The notes beneath the pieces are model-generated. The model did no database searches. It worked only from the letters and a program-made list of their open reading frames with translations, and was not told the origin of the DNA. A program made the position numbers and the translations under genes. Below, piece by piece: positions 26,356-34,336 of a DNA stretch of 64,000 bases; position 1 is the stretch's first letter, and the number at the start of each line of letters is the position of its first letter. Origin of the DNA: Neorhizobium galegae bv. orientalis str. HAMBI 540 (GTDB taxonomy: Bacteria > Pseudomonadota > Alphaproteobacteria > Rhizobiales > Rhizobiaceae); NCBI RefSeq assembly GCF_000731315.1, contig NZ_HG938354.1, positions 124,001 to 188,000 on the forward strand, written 5' to 3'.

Positions 26356-26384
26356 TCAACCCCGGCGGCAACAACGCGTCGGAT

Positions 26385-26409
26385 GGAACATCGTGACTCG
26401 CTGCGGGTT
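26385..26409 (+). promoter_or_regulatory. EcfG-type general stress promoter of the small hydrophilic genes
   Basis: GGAAC at 26385-26389, 16 bases, then GGTT at 26406-26409, one base off the consensus CGTT. It lies 37 bases before the ATG at 26446 and is divergent from a perfect EcfG site 30 bases away. Confidence 0.62.
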
Positions 26410-26445
26410 AGACCAGTGGGAAACCGCAAGAAAAGGAGACCCTTC

Positions 26446-26628
26446 ATGAGCAGCAAACTTCCCCCGACGCCCCCGGAAAACCTGAGCCACAAGGGCTCCG
26501 GCGAACAGGCCCATCCGTCCGATATCAAGCCCGGCAAGCTCCAGGCGGCGAACGATCCCGGCAAGCAGGGCCAGCAAGGCAATACCAAGGTCAACACAAC
26601 CCATCAGGGTTATCAGCAGGACCGATAG
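26446..26628 (+). CDS. Small hydrophilic, probably disordered protein, stress promoter
   Basis: 60 residues from ATG 26446 with AAGGAG eight bases upstream. It is rich in Pro, Gly, Gln, Lys and Asn, has no hydrophobic core and ends with QGNTKVNTTHQGYQQDR. No family is recognised. The ending resembles that of the next protein (QANTTH), suggesting relatedness. Proteins of this composition can act as hydrophilins during desiccation or osmotic stress; here that is inference from composition and from the upstream EcfG-type promoter. Confidence 0.65.
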   Translation: MSSKLPPTPPENLSHKGSGEQAHPSDIKPGKLQAANDPGKQGQQGNTKVNTTHQGYQQDR

Positions 26629-26638
26629 GGAGTTCATC

Positions 26639-26866
26639 ATGTCGACATCGCAGAAGACACCCGCAAGCATCCGCCAGGGCGGGCCAGGCGCGTCCCATGA
26701 AAATGCCCCCAACGCGAAAAAGGGTGTGCCGCTGGAAGTGAAGAAGCCGCCGGCCGATGACGATCTGCGCTCCACCAGCCGCGTTTCGGGCGGCGGCGGC
26801 GAACGCGACAGCCACCATACCCATGATGCGAAGAAGAAGGGTGGTCAGGCGAACACGACGCATTGA
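26639..26866 (+). CDS. Small hydrophilic, probably disordered protein
   Basis: 75 residues, starting 10 bases after the previous stop with GGAG in between, so both are one transcript. Composition is Ser/Gly/Lys/His/Asp-rich (SRVSGGGGERDSHHTHDAKK) with no predicted fold. The C-terminus GGQANTTH echoes the GNTKVNTTH of its neighbour. No known family is assigned. Expression with the first gene from the stress promoter at 26385 is likely. Confidence 0.6.
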   Translation: MSTSQKTPASIRQGGPGASHENAPNAKKGVPLEVKKPPADDDLRSTSRVSGGGGERDSHHTHDAKKKGGQANTTH

Positions 26867-26892
26867 TTGGTCGAACCGGATTGGATGACGAA

Positions 26893-26922
26893 CGCCCTCC
26901 CGGCGGAAATGCGGGGAGGGCG
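26893..26922. terminator. Hairpin between convergent genes
   Basis: CGCCCTCCC (26893-26901) pairs perfectly with GGGAGGGCG (26914-26922) around a 12-base loop, midway between the small hydrophilic gene and the convergent methyltransferase gene. On the plus strand CTGTGCTTTC follows, a weak T tract. Confidence 0.5.
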
Positions 26923-26944
26923 CTGTGCTTTCAGTGTCAGACGA

Positions 26945-27751
26945 TCAGGCTGAGGGAACCACACCCCGACAGGCCCAGGCGACGGAGACGAACGAACGCG
27001 GACCGTCCGGCCTGCCCGCCTCGTAGGCGGCCCTGACCGCGGCGTCGGTTTTCGCCCGAAGCGCCGGGTCGAGCGAGGCCACATATTTGCCGAGCGGTCC
27101 TTCGCCGGCGGCGATCGGCGCCCAGTAGTCGTCGAAGGACTGAAAATCCATCCGGATCATCAGCGAGACTTCCGCCACGTCGACGAGGCCCTGACGGATG
27201 AAGCTGTCCTTCATCTCGCCCGGCTGCATCATCGGCTGGAAGAAATGATGGCTTCGCACCTGCCGGGCTTGGTCGTCCAGCATCGAGACCGTGTCCCACA
27301 TCATCCGCATGGCGGGCATGCCGCCGAGATGATCCCAGACGGTGGCCGCCACCACCCCGCCCGGCCGCACCACGCGCCGCATTTCGGCGACGGCCTTGTC
27401 CGCTTCCGGTACGAAATGCAGGACGAGAAGCGCCATCGCCCGGTCGAAATAACCGTCCTCGAATGGCAGCGCACAGGCATCCGCCTGGCTGATCCTGATC
27501 CTCGGATCGGTGTTGCGGCGGATCGCCTCTTCGACGAAGACGGGCGAATAGTCGATCGCTGCGATCTCGGAAAGATTGGCTGCCTTCGGCAGCGCGAATG
27601 TCAGGCTTCCCGTGCCGCAGCCGACGTCGAGAACCCTTTCCCCGTCTTCAAGACCGGCGAAATCGATCAGCTGGGGTGCCAGCCTCTGGCTCCAGCGCCC
27701 CATCAGTTGCTCGTAACCGCCCGCGTTGCGGACATTGAAACTCGATGTCAT
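26945..27751 (-). CDS. Class I SAM-dependent methyltransferase (UbiE-like)
   Basis: 268 residues from ATG 27751, chosen for its GGAGGGC ribosome site; the open frame reaches 27805. The SAM motif is VLDVGCGTGSLTFALP (about 41-56), then IAAIDYSPVFVEEA, an acidic QADACALPFEDGYFD and VRPGGVVAATVWDH. This is the Methyltransf_11/25 pattern. N-terminal GGYEQLMGRWSQRLAP is common in rhizobial homologues. The substrate is unknown and no linked biosynthetic gene is present. Confidence 0.85.
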   Translation of the reverse strand: MTSSFNVRNAGGYEQLMGRWSQRLAPQLIDFAGLEDGERVLDVGCGTGSLTFALPKAANLSEIAAIDYSPVFVEEAIRRNTDPRIRISQADACALPFEDGYFDRAMALLVLHFVPEADKAVAEMRRVVRPGGVVAATVWDHLGGMPAMRMMWDTVSMLDDQARQVRSHHFFQPMMQPGEMKDSFIRQGLVDVAEVSLMIRMDFQSFDDYWAPIAAGEGPLGKYVASLDPALRAKTDAAVRAAYEAGRPDGPRSFVSVAWACRGVVPSA

Positions 27752-27958
27752 GTCGCCCTCCAAACTTCCGGAACCAAGGCTATTCCTGGTTTCTCCGCTT
27801 GCCAAGACGGCTGAACGGGGTACGCGAGTTAAAGGATGGCGCGGCCCGCCGCGCCATTAAGACTTTGTTGACACCTGTCAACTCGCCGACGAGGGCTCCA
27901 CCGTATCGAGCCCGGCGCAGATCATCGGGGCATCGAAGCCCGCCACGACCGGGCCGGT

Positions 27959-28708
27959 TCAGTCCGCCGGCTTGAAACCTTCGTCGGTCAGCGTCATCGA
28001 GGCGAGGTCGAGCCCCATGCCGCGTGCACCTTCGGCGGCGGCACGGCCGATCGCCTTGGTCTGAGCGGCGTTGTCCTTGGCCTGTTCCAGCCCGACGCCG
28101 AGCAGCAGCGCCTGCATGAACAGGGCTTCCGACATGGACTGCTTCAGGCTGTCATTGGCGTTGGCGAATTCGGGAACCGAAGCCATGGTGCGCATCACCT
28201 GCTGCTTGACGGCAGCCGTTGCCGCCTGGCTCGGATCGTCGGTCGAACCGCGCGTCGCCTGCCAGGCGCCGATCCACCAGACCGTATAGGCGTCGGCCAG
28301 GTTGTCGATCCGCAACCCATATTTGGCGAGCGGCGTCCGCATTTCCTCGATGATGTCGCGGGAGGCGACCAGCTTGGCGAGGTCGTCCGCACCCTTCGGA
28401 TCGGCAGCCCGGCTCTTGGCGACGAAGCCGGCGAGATTGGCCGTGCGGCGGGCTTTCGAGGGGACGTAGCGGAAACTGTCCGGCCGCACCGGCCGGGCGG
28501 TCTCTGGGGTGGCGGATGCCGGGGCCTGGTTGCCCTTGCGCTGCATCTGCCGGCACAGCGTCTCGGCGATCGGCCCCATGTTCAGCGTCGCTTCGAAGGC
28601 GCCGGGGCTGAGCGGGCCTGAAAAATCGGCGCGTGCCGGGACGTTTCCGGCACCAAGGACGGTAAGGCCCGCCAACAGAATTGCCAGATACCTTGCGTTT
28701 GCCCGCAT
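27959..28708 (-). CDS. Secreted protein, possibly DUF6683-like
   Basis: 249 residues from ATG 28708 with GGGGGA seven bases upstream. A signal peptide (ANARYLAILLAGLTVLGAGN) ends near ARAD at about 28. The core is helical: GLRIDNLADAYTVWWIGAWQ and later SMSEALFMQALLLGVGLEQA. The pattern recalls the DUF6683 family from memory; not verified. The frame stays open upstream to 28891, overlapping the next gene, but lacks a signal there. Function unknown. Confidence 0.65.
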   Translation of the reverse strand: MRANARYLAILLAGLTVLGAGNVPARADFSGPLSPGAFEATLNMGPIAETLCRQMQRKGNQAPASATPETARPVRPDSFRYVPSKARRTANLAGFVAKSRAADPKGADDLAKLVASRDIIEEMRTPLAKYGLRIDNLADAYTVWWIGAWQATRGSTDDPSQAATAAVKQQVMRTMASVPEFANANDSLKQSMSEALFMQALLLGVGLEQAKDNAAQTKAIGRAAAEGARGMGLDLASMTLTDEGFKPAD

Positions 28709-28778
28709 CGCCGAATCCCCCAAAATACGATGGGCACTATATGCGCCGCGGTCGGATCGGCAAGTTGAATGGCAGATA

Positions 28779-29549
28779 TCAGCCGGCGTACTTGCGTGCC
28801 CGGACGGCTTCGCCAAAGGCCTCGAACAGGGCGCGGTTGATGGGATTGATCTGCGGGTCGTATTCCGCATGCCACTGGACGCCCAGCGCAAACCCTTCCG
28901 CCTCCTTGAACCGGATCGCCTCGATCGTGCCGTCTTCCGCCACGCCTTCGACGATGATGCGGTTTCCCAGCTCGTCGATCCCCTGGCCGTGGAGGGAATT
29001 GACCCGGATCATCTCGCGGCCGAGCAGGCGTGCGAACGTACCGTCCGGGGTCAGCCGGACGTCGTGCCTGTCGGCAAAGACGACGGTCAGGTCCGGGTGG
29101 ATCTCGCCGTTTTCCAGCCGCGGCATGCGGTGGTTCATGCGGCCGGGCAGCTCGCGGATCTCCGGGTGCAGAGAGCCGCCGGCCGCGACGTTCATTTCCT
29201 GAAAGCCGCGACAGATGCCGAAGACAGGTATGCCGGCGGCAACGCAGGCGCTGATCAGCGGCAGGGCGACCGCATCCCGGTTCTGGTCATAGGGTTCGTG
29301 GCGAGCATGCGGCTCGGTGTTGAAGTGGCTCGGATGGACATTCGCCCGGCCTCCGGTCAAGAGGATGCCGTCGACGGTGTCGAGCAAAGTCGGAATGTCG
29401 GTGATATTAGGGTTGCCGGCAAACATCAGCGGCAGGGCGCCGGTAACGTCCGCGATCGCCCTGAGGTTCTGCTCACCGACGAGCTGCGCGGAAAAGCGGT
29501 TTTCGACACTATGGGTATTGCCGATCACGCCGATCACCGGTCTGGACAT
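28779..29549 (-). CDS. Class I glutamine amidotransferase-like peptidase (gamma-glutamyl-GABA hydrolase type)
   Basis: 256 residues. The nucleophile Cys lies in VFGICRGFQEMNVAAGGSL and the catalytic His/Glu in GVQWHAEYD, as in PuuD and other C26 peptidases. PuuD hydrolyses gamma-glutamyl-GABA in putrescine breakdown. No other putrescine genes (puuABC) are adjacent, so the exact substrate is open. Confidence 0.88.
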   Translation of the reverse strand: MSRPVIGVIGNTHSVENRFSAQLVGEQNLRAIADVTGALPLMFAGNPNITDIPTLLDTVDGILLTGGRANVHPSHFNTEPHARHEPYDQNRDAVALPLISACVAAGIPVFGICRGFQEMNVAAGGSLHPEIRELPGRMNHRMPRLENGEIHPDLTVVFADRHDVRLTPDGTFARLLGREMIRVNSLHGQGIDELGNRIIVEGVAEDGTIEAIRFKEAEGFALGVQWHAEYDPQINPINRALFEAFGEAVRARKYAG

Positions 29550-29640
29550 TGCTCAAATCCATCATTCAGCCGCAGCGCTTCGATCAGCGGCCTGCGGGCA
29601 ATTTCATGTTTCACTTCGAATTTCACCTGGGGAACGGATT

Positions 29641-29970
29641 TCACTTGCGGACCGCCCCCACCCTCGCAAGCACCTCGCTCGGGATCGCATACCGCTTGAT
29701 GATGTCGCGATTGTTCCGAAGACCGCAGATTTCGCGCTGGATGAACAGCCCCCAGACGGCATCCGCCGCTTCGTCGCGAAGCCTCTCTCGCAGCACCTCG
29801 CTGTCGCGTTCCGGGTTCCAGGCATTCAACGCTCCGAGCGCTTCCTCCACCTTCAGCCCCTGCCGCCCCAGCGCTGCCGCGCGCTCGGACATCAGCTCGT
29901 ATTCGAGGAGGTTGAAGCCGGTATTGGCGAATCCTGGCTGATGGAACGACTGGGGAGGGCGGACGCTCAT
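29641..29970 (-). CDS. Conserved small protein, probably DUF6665-like
   Basis: 109 residues, helical. The central part (GFNLLEYELMSERAAALG, then LGALNAWN) and the late segment AADAVWGLFIQREICGLRNN recall DUF6665 proteins found in Rhizobiales; the family name is from memory. Function unknown. It is followed, in the same direction, by the amidotransferase gene with a 91-base gap. Confidence 0.65.
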   Translation of the reverse strand: MSVRPPQSFHQPGFANTGFNLLEYELMSERAAALGRQGLKVEEALGALNAWNPERDSEVLRERLRDEAADAVWGLFIQREICGLRNNRDIIKRYAIPSEVLARVGAVRK

Positions 29971-30399
29971 GGGAAATACCTGGAGTTTCCACCAATGTTA
30001 GCCGATTGCTGCGGCGCGTCAAATGAGGAATGGGTGGGTGGTGTGGATGGTGCACCGGAGGACGCCTTCCAGGGACACGGACGAACACGCGGGTCTTTTC
30101 GGCGTGGTCCCCTGCGACGCCGGTTTCTCGCGCCGCAGAGCTTCGATGGGCTTGAAATTCGTGACTATTGCGACGCCCGGCGGCGATGCGTGCGGTGCCA
30201 ACAATGGCGACATGTTGGAGCCCCGTAACATGAGGTCCGAAGTATTACAGGCCGAAAACGAGTGGCGACCACCCATTTCATGCGCGCCGGCGCACAGATC
30301 CAGCCGGCCGACAACAAAGCGCTCCGCAAGAATACCGAACAGGCGCGGGGCGTTGTCCGTCGGATCGTCAGAGGCGAGTTCCTGATCGCCGGTTGGCGA
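29971..30399. other. 429-base gap without a supported gene
   Basis: No open frame here shows a convincing start, ribosome site or family resemblance. The longest, 30023-30385 on the plus strand, has Arg/Ser/Pro-rich composition typical of a chance frame. No strong hairpin or known regulatory motif was found. Confidence 0.5.
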
Positions 30400-31470
30400 T
30401 CAGTCGAGCTTGGCCTCGGCCACCGCCCCGCCATCTTGGGCGAGGTCTACGCTTGCGACCGCCGACATGCCAGGGACGAGCCTGTCGGTGAGTTTCTGTC
30501 GCGGCTCAATGGCGATCCGGACCGGGATGCGCTGGGCAACCTTGGTGAAGTTGCCGGTGGCGTTGTCGGCCTTGATGACCGAGAATTCCGAACCCGTGGC
30601 CGGCGCGAAACGCTCGATCCGGCCGGTAAATTTTTCATACCCCAGGGCATCGACGGTGAAGGTCACCTTCTGGCCGGCAGTCATGCCGCCGAGCTGAGTT
30701 TCCTTGAAATTGGCGACCACCCAGACTTTGGTAGGCACGACTGAGCCGATCTGGGTGCCGATCGAGACATACTGGCCGATGCGACCGGCGACCTCGCCGA
30801 GCGTACCGTCCTGCGGGGCGGTGATGCGGGTATTGGCAAGGTCGATCTCGGCAAGCTTCACCGCCGCCTTGGCGCTTTCGACGTTAGCCTCCAGCGACTT
30901 GCGGCTGACGACGATTGTGTTGAGGTCCTGCTCGGTGACGAGTTCGGCGGCTTCGGCCTGGTGGACGGCGGCCTGCGCCTGGTTGAAGGCGGCGCGGTTC
31001 TTTTCGGCCTCGCTCTGGGTGGCGATGTTCTTTTCGAGCAGGCTCTGGGTGCGGTCGTAGGTGGTTCTTGCGGCATCGAAGGCGGCGTTGGCGCTTTCCA
31101 CGGCGGCCTTGGCGGACTGGATCTTGGCTTCGGCCGACTTGCGGCTCTGTTCGGAATTGGAGAGCGAAGCTTCTGCTGTTGCGAGCGCCGCTTTGGCCTG
31201 TTCCAGCTTCTGGGCGTAGATGCGGTCGTCGATCCTGGCGATCAGGTCGCCTCGGCTGACCCGCTGGTAGTCCTGCACCGGCACTTCGGTGAGGTAACCG
31301 GCAAGCTGCGGGCTGAGGATGGTCACCTGGCCGCGCACATAGGCGTCGTTGGTCGTCTCGATCGTGCCGTGGAAGGGCGGCAGGTTCCAGGCATAAAGCA
31401 CCACGACGATGCCGGCGGCGCCGATGGCAAGTGCCACATAGGTGGCGATGAAGCGGAAGATCTTGGACAT
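30400..31470 (-). CDS. Membrane fusion protein of a multidrug exporter (EmrA/HlyD family)
   Basis: 356 residues. One N-terminal membrane anchor (about 7-27) is followed by a lipoyl half (ETTNDAYVRGQVTILSPQLA), a long Ala/Gln/Glu-rich coiled coil (about 80-185) and a beta-barrel part with IGQYVSIGTQIGSVVP and the tail LVPGMSAVASVDL. Together with the adjacent DHA2 exporter and an outer-membrane channel encoded elsewhere it would form a tripartite pump. It lies 54 bases after the exporter gene. Confidence 0.92.
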   Translation of the reverse strand: MSKIFRFIATYVALAIGAAGIVVVLYAWNLPPFHGTIETTNDAYVRGQVTILSPQLAGYLTEVPVQDYQRVSRGDLIARIDDRIYAQKLEQAKAALATAEASLSNSEQSRKSAEAKIQSAKAAVESANAAFDAARTTYDRTQSLLEKNIATQSEAEKNRAAFNQAQAAVHQAEAAELVTEQDLNTIVVSRKSLEANVESAKAAVKLAEIDLANTRITAPQDGTLGEVAGRIGQYVSIGTQIGSVVPTKVWVVANFKETQLGGMTAGQKVTFTVDALGYEKFTGRIERFAPATGSEFSVIKADNATGNFTKVAQRIPVRIAIEPRQKLTDRLVPGMSAVASVDLAQDGGAVAEAKLD

Positions 31471-31524
31471 GGCAGTTTCGTTTCTTGTTCTTCGGTTCTT
31501 GTTCTGGGAGGCCCGCTCGGGGCT

Positions 31525-33246
31525 TCAGGCAGCGGCGGGCGTCGGGGTCTTGATTGGCAAAAGCCGGTGGTAGTTGCGCCAGGCGAGGTGAAGGAGAAGG
31601 AAGGCAAGCGCTGCGAGCGAGGCCCAAGCGGTCAGCAGAAAGGAGTCGTTGTAGGCGAGCGCATAGGCCTGCTGCTGCACCTGCCTGGCGAGGAGGGCGG
31701 CGCCTTGCACCACCTGCTGGTTGGGGTCTGTCAGCACCTTGCCATAGGCGCCGCCGAGCTGAATCAGCCGGGTTGCCACGAGCGGATCGGTCGAGGCGAG
31801 CTCGGAGACCAGCCGGAAGGAATGGAACTGCTCGCGCCACTGCACGAAGGTGCCGTAGAGGGCGCTGCCCAGATAACCGCCGACCTTTTGGGTGGCGAGG
31901 AAAACGACGATGAAGGAGAGGATGTAGCTCGGGCCGCGTTTCATCGCAGCGCCCATGCCGATCATCAACGCTGGCGGCAGGAAGAGGCCGCTCGCGAAGC
32001 TCACCAGGAACTGGCTGAGATACATTTGTTCCGGCCGGGTGAGGATGGTCGACTGGCTATCCATGTAGCTGCCGACCGCCACCAGCAGCAGCGAGACGGC
32101 GTGGATCGCCGAGGCGCGGCCGGGCTTCATGATCATGGCGCAGACGACGCCTGAAGCGACGGCACCGGCGAGGATGACCCAGTAGAGCCCGGCCATCTGC
32201 TCGTTCAGCATGCCGGCATTGCGCAGAAAATTGATCGCGCCGCTGGTCTGTTCGGAAAACACGAGGCGAGACACCATCAGAGCGCCGGTGAAATGCAGGA
32301 TCTCTCGGGAGGTGAGCCAGCGGATATCGACCAGATGGTTCTTCCGGTTGAGCTCGATCGCCGCAAAGATCGCGGAGGCGGCGATGCCGGCGATGATCAT
32401 CCAGGCGAGCCAGTCGACCGCCGTCCACCAATAGAGCCGGCCAACGGTGAACACTACGGCAAAACAGCCGAGCCCGATGGCGAGGAAGACGTAGCTGATG
32501 ACATCGAGGCTGCTGATCACTTTCGCACGCGGCGGCGAGGCGAGCGGCAGCACGTAAACGAGGCCGAGCGAGACCATGGCGAGCCCCATCTCGACGAGAT
32601 AGAGCGCATGGTAGCCGCCGATATCCAGGAGATACGGCGAGATGAGGCCGGTCACCGGCGAGGGGAGGGCCAGCGCCGTCAGCGAGGCGCAGAGGCCTAT
32701 GCTCATCTTCTTTGCCGGGGAGATCGGCTCGAGAATATAGAGGAAACCAAGCGAGGTCATCGGCGCCGCGGCGACGCCTGCAAAGAAACGCAGTGCCAGC
32801 GCGCTCTCGTAACTGTCCGTCCAGAAATGCGCCAGGCAGACGAGCACATAGACGACGATCGCCACCTCGGCGAAGTTCCGGAGGCCGTATTGGGCCCGCA
32901 CTTTGAAGAGCAGCAGCGTCAGGCTGGCATTCGGGAAGAGATAGGCCGCCATCAGCCAGGTGGCTTCGGTCTGGGTCAGATCCATCGGGCCGGCGATCTG
33001 CTGCAGGTTGGTGGAGATGAAGCTCATGCCGAGTCCCTGCGTCAGGGCGATCAGCGTGCCGGCCAGCATATAGGCGGCAACCATCATGCAGGATTTGGGC
33101 ACGAACGCGGGCGCAGGCGAAGAGGCGGCGGGCTCCGGCGCCGATTCGATAGCCGCAACGGTTTCGGCCGGCTCCGCGTTTCTGCGGAAATCCGGCCGTA
33201 TGATGGTCGCGTCTTCCTGCCTTGCTGCTGTCTCACGCGAGGACAT
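31525..33246 (-). CDS. MFS exporter, DHA2 family (EmrB/QacA-like)
   Basis: 573 residues with about 14 membrane segments. The first helices contain LAGTLIALTQGLGMSFISTN, and motif C is partly retained in PSPVTGLISPYLL. A C-terminal amphipathic extension is usual for EmrB proteins. The gene overlaps the MarR gene by 14 bases, so the order is marR-emrB-emrA on the minus strand. Substrates of such pumps are amphiphilic toxins or plant-derived compounds; which applies here is unknown. Confidence 0.9.
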   Translation of the reverse strand: MSSRETAARQEDATIIRPDFRRNAEPAETVAAIESAPEPAASSPAPAFVPKSCMMVAAYMLAGTLIALTQGLGMSFISTNLQQIAGPMDLTQTEATWLMAAYLFPNASLTLLLFKVRAQYGLRNFAEVAIVVYVLVCLAHFWTDSYESALALRFFAGVAAAPMTSLGFLYILEPISPAKKMSIGLCASLTALALPSPVTGLISPYLLDIGGYHALYLVEMGLAMVSLGLVYVLPLASPPRAKVISSLDVISYVFLAIGLGCFAVVFTVGRLYWWTAVDWLAWMIIAGIAASAIFAAIELNRKNHLVDIRWLTSREILHFTGALMVSRLVFSEQTSGAINFLRNAGMLNEQMAGLYWVILAGAVASGVVCAMIMKPGRASAIHAVSLLLVAVGSYMDSQSTILTRPEQMYLSQFLVSFASGLFLPPALMIGMGAAMKRGPSYILSFIVVFLATQKVGGYLGSALYGTFVQWREQFHSFRLVSELASTDPLVATRLIQLGGAYGKVLTDPNQQVVQGAALLARQVQQQAYALAYNDSFLLTAWASLAALAFLLLHLAWRNYHRLLPIKTPTPAAA

Positions 33247-33688
33247 CGATATCCTCCAGCTCGCCGATATTGGCCGAGATCCGGTCGAACAGCGTCATAG
33301 CGATCTGCATTTGGTCGGCGTCGATATTCTGAAAGATCTGCTCGCGCATACGGTCGCCGATCGAGCGGACGAGGTCTGCCTGTTCCTGGCCATGAGCCGT
33401 CAGGAACAGAAGCTTGACGCGGCGGTCGTTCGGATCCGGCCGGCGTTCGATCAGGCCGTTTTCTTCCATACGATCCAGAAGGCGCACCATGGTGGCCTGT
33501 TCGAGCTCCAGCTCGCAGGCCAGCTCGCTCTGGTTCATGTTCTGCTTCTTGGCGAGGCGGAACAGGGCGCGGGCGCGGGGATAGGTCAGCCCATGCGCCG
33601 TCACCTGCTGGTTGAAGGCAGTACGGATCTTGCGGCTGACCTTGGTCAACGCTTCGAAGAATTCGGATGCGATCGGATCAGGTTTCAT
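33233..33688 (-). CDS. MarR-family regulator
   Basis: 151 residues. The winged helix has MNQSELACELELEQATMVRL as helix-turn-helix, then DRMEENGLIERRPDPNDRRV as wing, the classic MarR layout. It is first in the efflux operon, and a short dyad TTAG-TGTG-CTAA (33702-33713) lies just upstream. A repressor of its own efflux operon, released by the pump's substrates, is the expected role. Confidence 0.9.
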   Translation of the reverse strand: MKPDPIASEFFEALTKVSRKIRTAFNQQVTAHGLTYPRARALFRLAKKQNMNQSELACELELEQATMVRLLDRMEENGLIERRPDPNDRRVKLLFLTAHGQEQADLVRSIGDRMREQIFQNIDADQMQIAMTLFDRISANIGELEDIDVLA

Positions 33689-33701
33689 CGTGAGCTTAAT
33701 G

Positions 33702-33713
33702 TTAGTGTGCTAA
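33702..33713. promoter_or_regulatory. Possible MarR operator
   Basis: The dyad TTAG-TGTG-CTAA lies 14 bases before the marR start, inside the expected promoter/leader. The arms are only four bases, so the call is tentative. Confidence 0.35.
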
Positions 33714-33910
33714 GTTTCTTGTGCTGTAACTAGCATGTCAGCTGATGTGTTTCAAGGGTCAGAGCGTAAGGTGTGAGTTTCGGAGGCGGATGGTCAAGGA
33801 AGCGGCACTTTTGGCACGGGGTCTCCCAGGATTAACGTCGCGTTAACCATGGCTCGCTTAGAAATGTCGGTGCGCGAATGACCTGCGCGCCTAACCTCTA
33901 TGGGATCAAC

Positions 33911-34114
33911 ATGTACGTTGTATCGGTGCTCGACAATGGCGACCAAAGGACATTCGTGTCCGAAAGCCTGAAAATATTAGACCGGATCGTCTACGCCACC
34001 ATTTGCGGTTCTCCGAAGCAGTTCCTGCTCTCCGAGGTAGTCGATATCGTCCCGGTCGACGCAAACCCGACCAAAGCTCCAACGACACGAAACGCCGCTT
34101 CCCTCGTCCAATAG
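33911..34114 (+). CDS. Small hypothetical protein
   Basis: 67 residues from ATG 33911 (MYVVSVLDNGDQRTFVSESL); a start at 33878 adds 11 residues. Composition looks protein-like (alternating hydrophobic and acidic residues, LLSEVVDIVPVDA) but there is no clear ribosome site or known family. It is followed by a structured noncoding stretch with a terminator at 34273-34299. It might be spurious. Confidence 0.35.
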   Translation: MYVVSVLDNGDQRTFVSESLKILDRIVYATICGSPKQFLLSEVVDIVPVDANPTKAPTTRNAASLVQ

Positions 34115-34299
34115 TCCGCTCGCGGACTGAAGGATCGAAGAGAGGAAACGATCGCGTTTCCGCGAACCGCCCGCCCGCGCGTCCGTAGCTGGACTGCCCG
34201 GCCGATGGCTCGTTCGCGCGTCTGCTCACGTCGGCTGCAACCGATCACAAAACGGGGTCGCAGCCGCGGAGGGCTCGCCGGCATAAGTCGGCGAGCTTT
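34113..34299 (+). ncRNA. Structured region ending in a terminator, possible small RNA or 3' leader
   Basis: Four hairpins occur in 187 bases: AGTCCGC/GCGGACT (34113-34128), GGAAACG/CGTTTCC (34144-34161), CGGCTGC/GCAGCCG near 34233-34266, and GCTCGCCG/CGGCGAGC (34273-34296) followed by TTT. The last is terminator-like only on the plus strand. No promoter was recognised, so it may instead be the 3' end of the 33911 transcript. Confidence 0.35.
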
Positions 34300-34336
34300 A
34301 ACACAAGCCATGTCCGCTTCACGCCGGCGGCCGCCC

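Noticed and set aside
30023..30385. Possible 120-residue gene in the 29971-30399 gap
   Set aside because: Random-looking Arg/Ser-rich composition, no ribosome site, no family resemblance.
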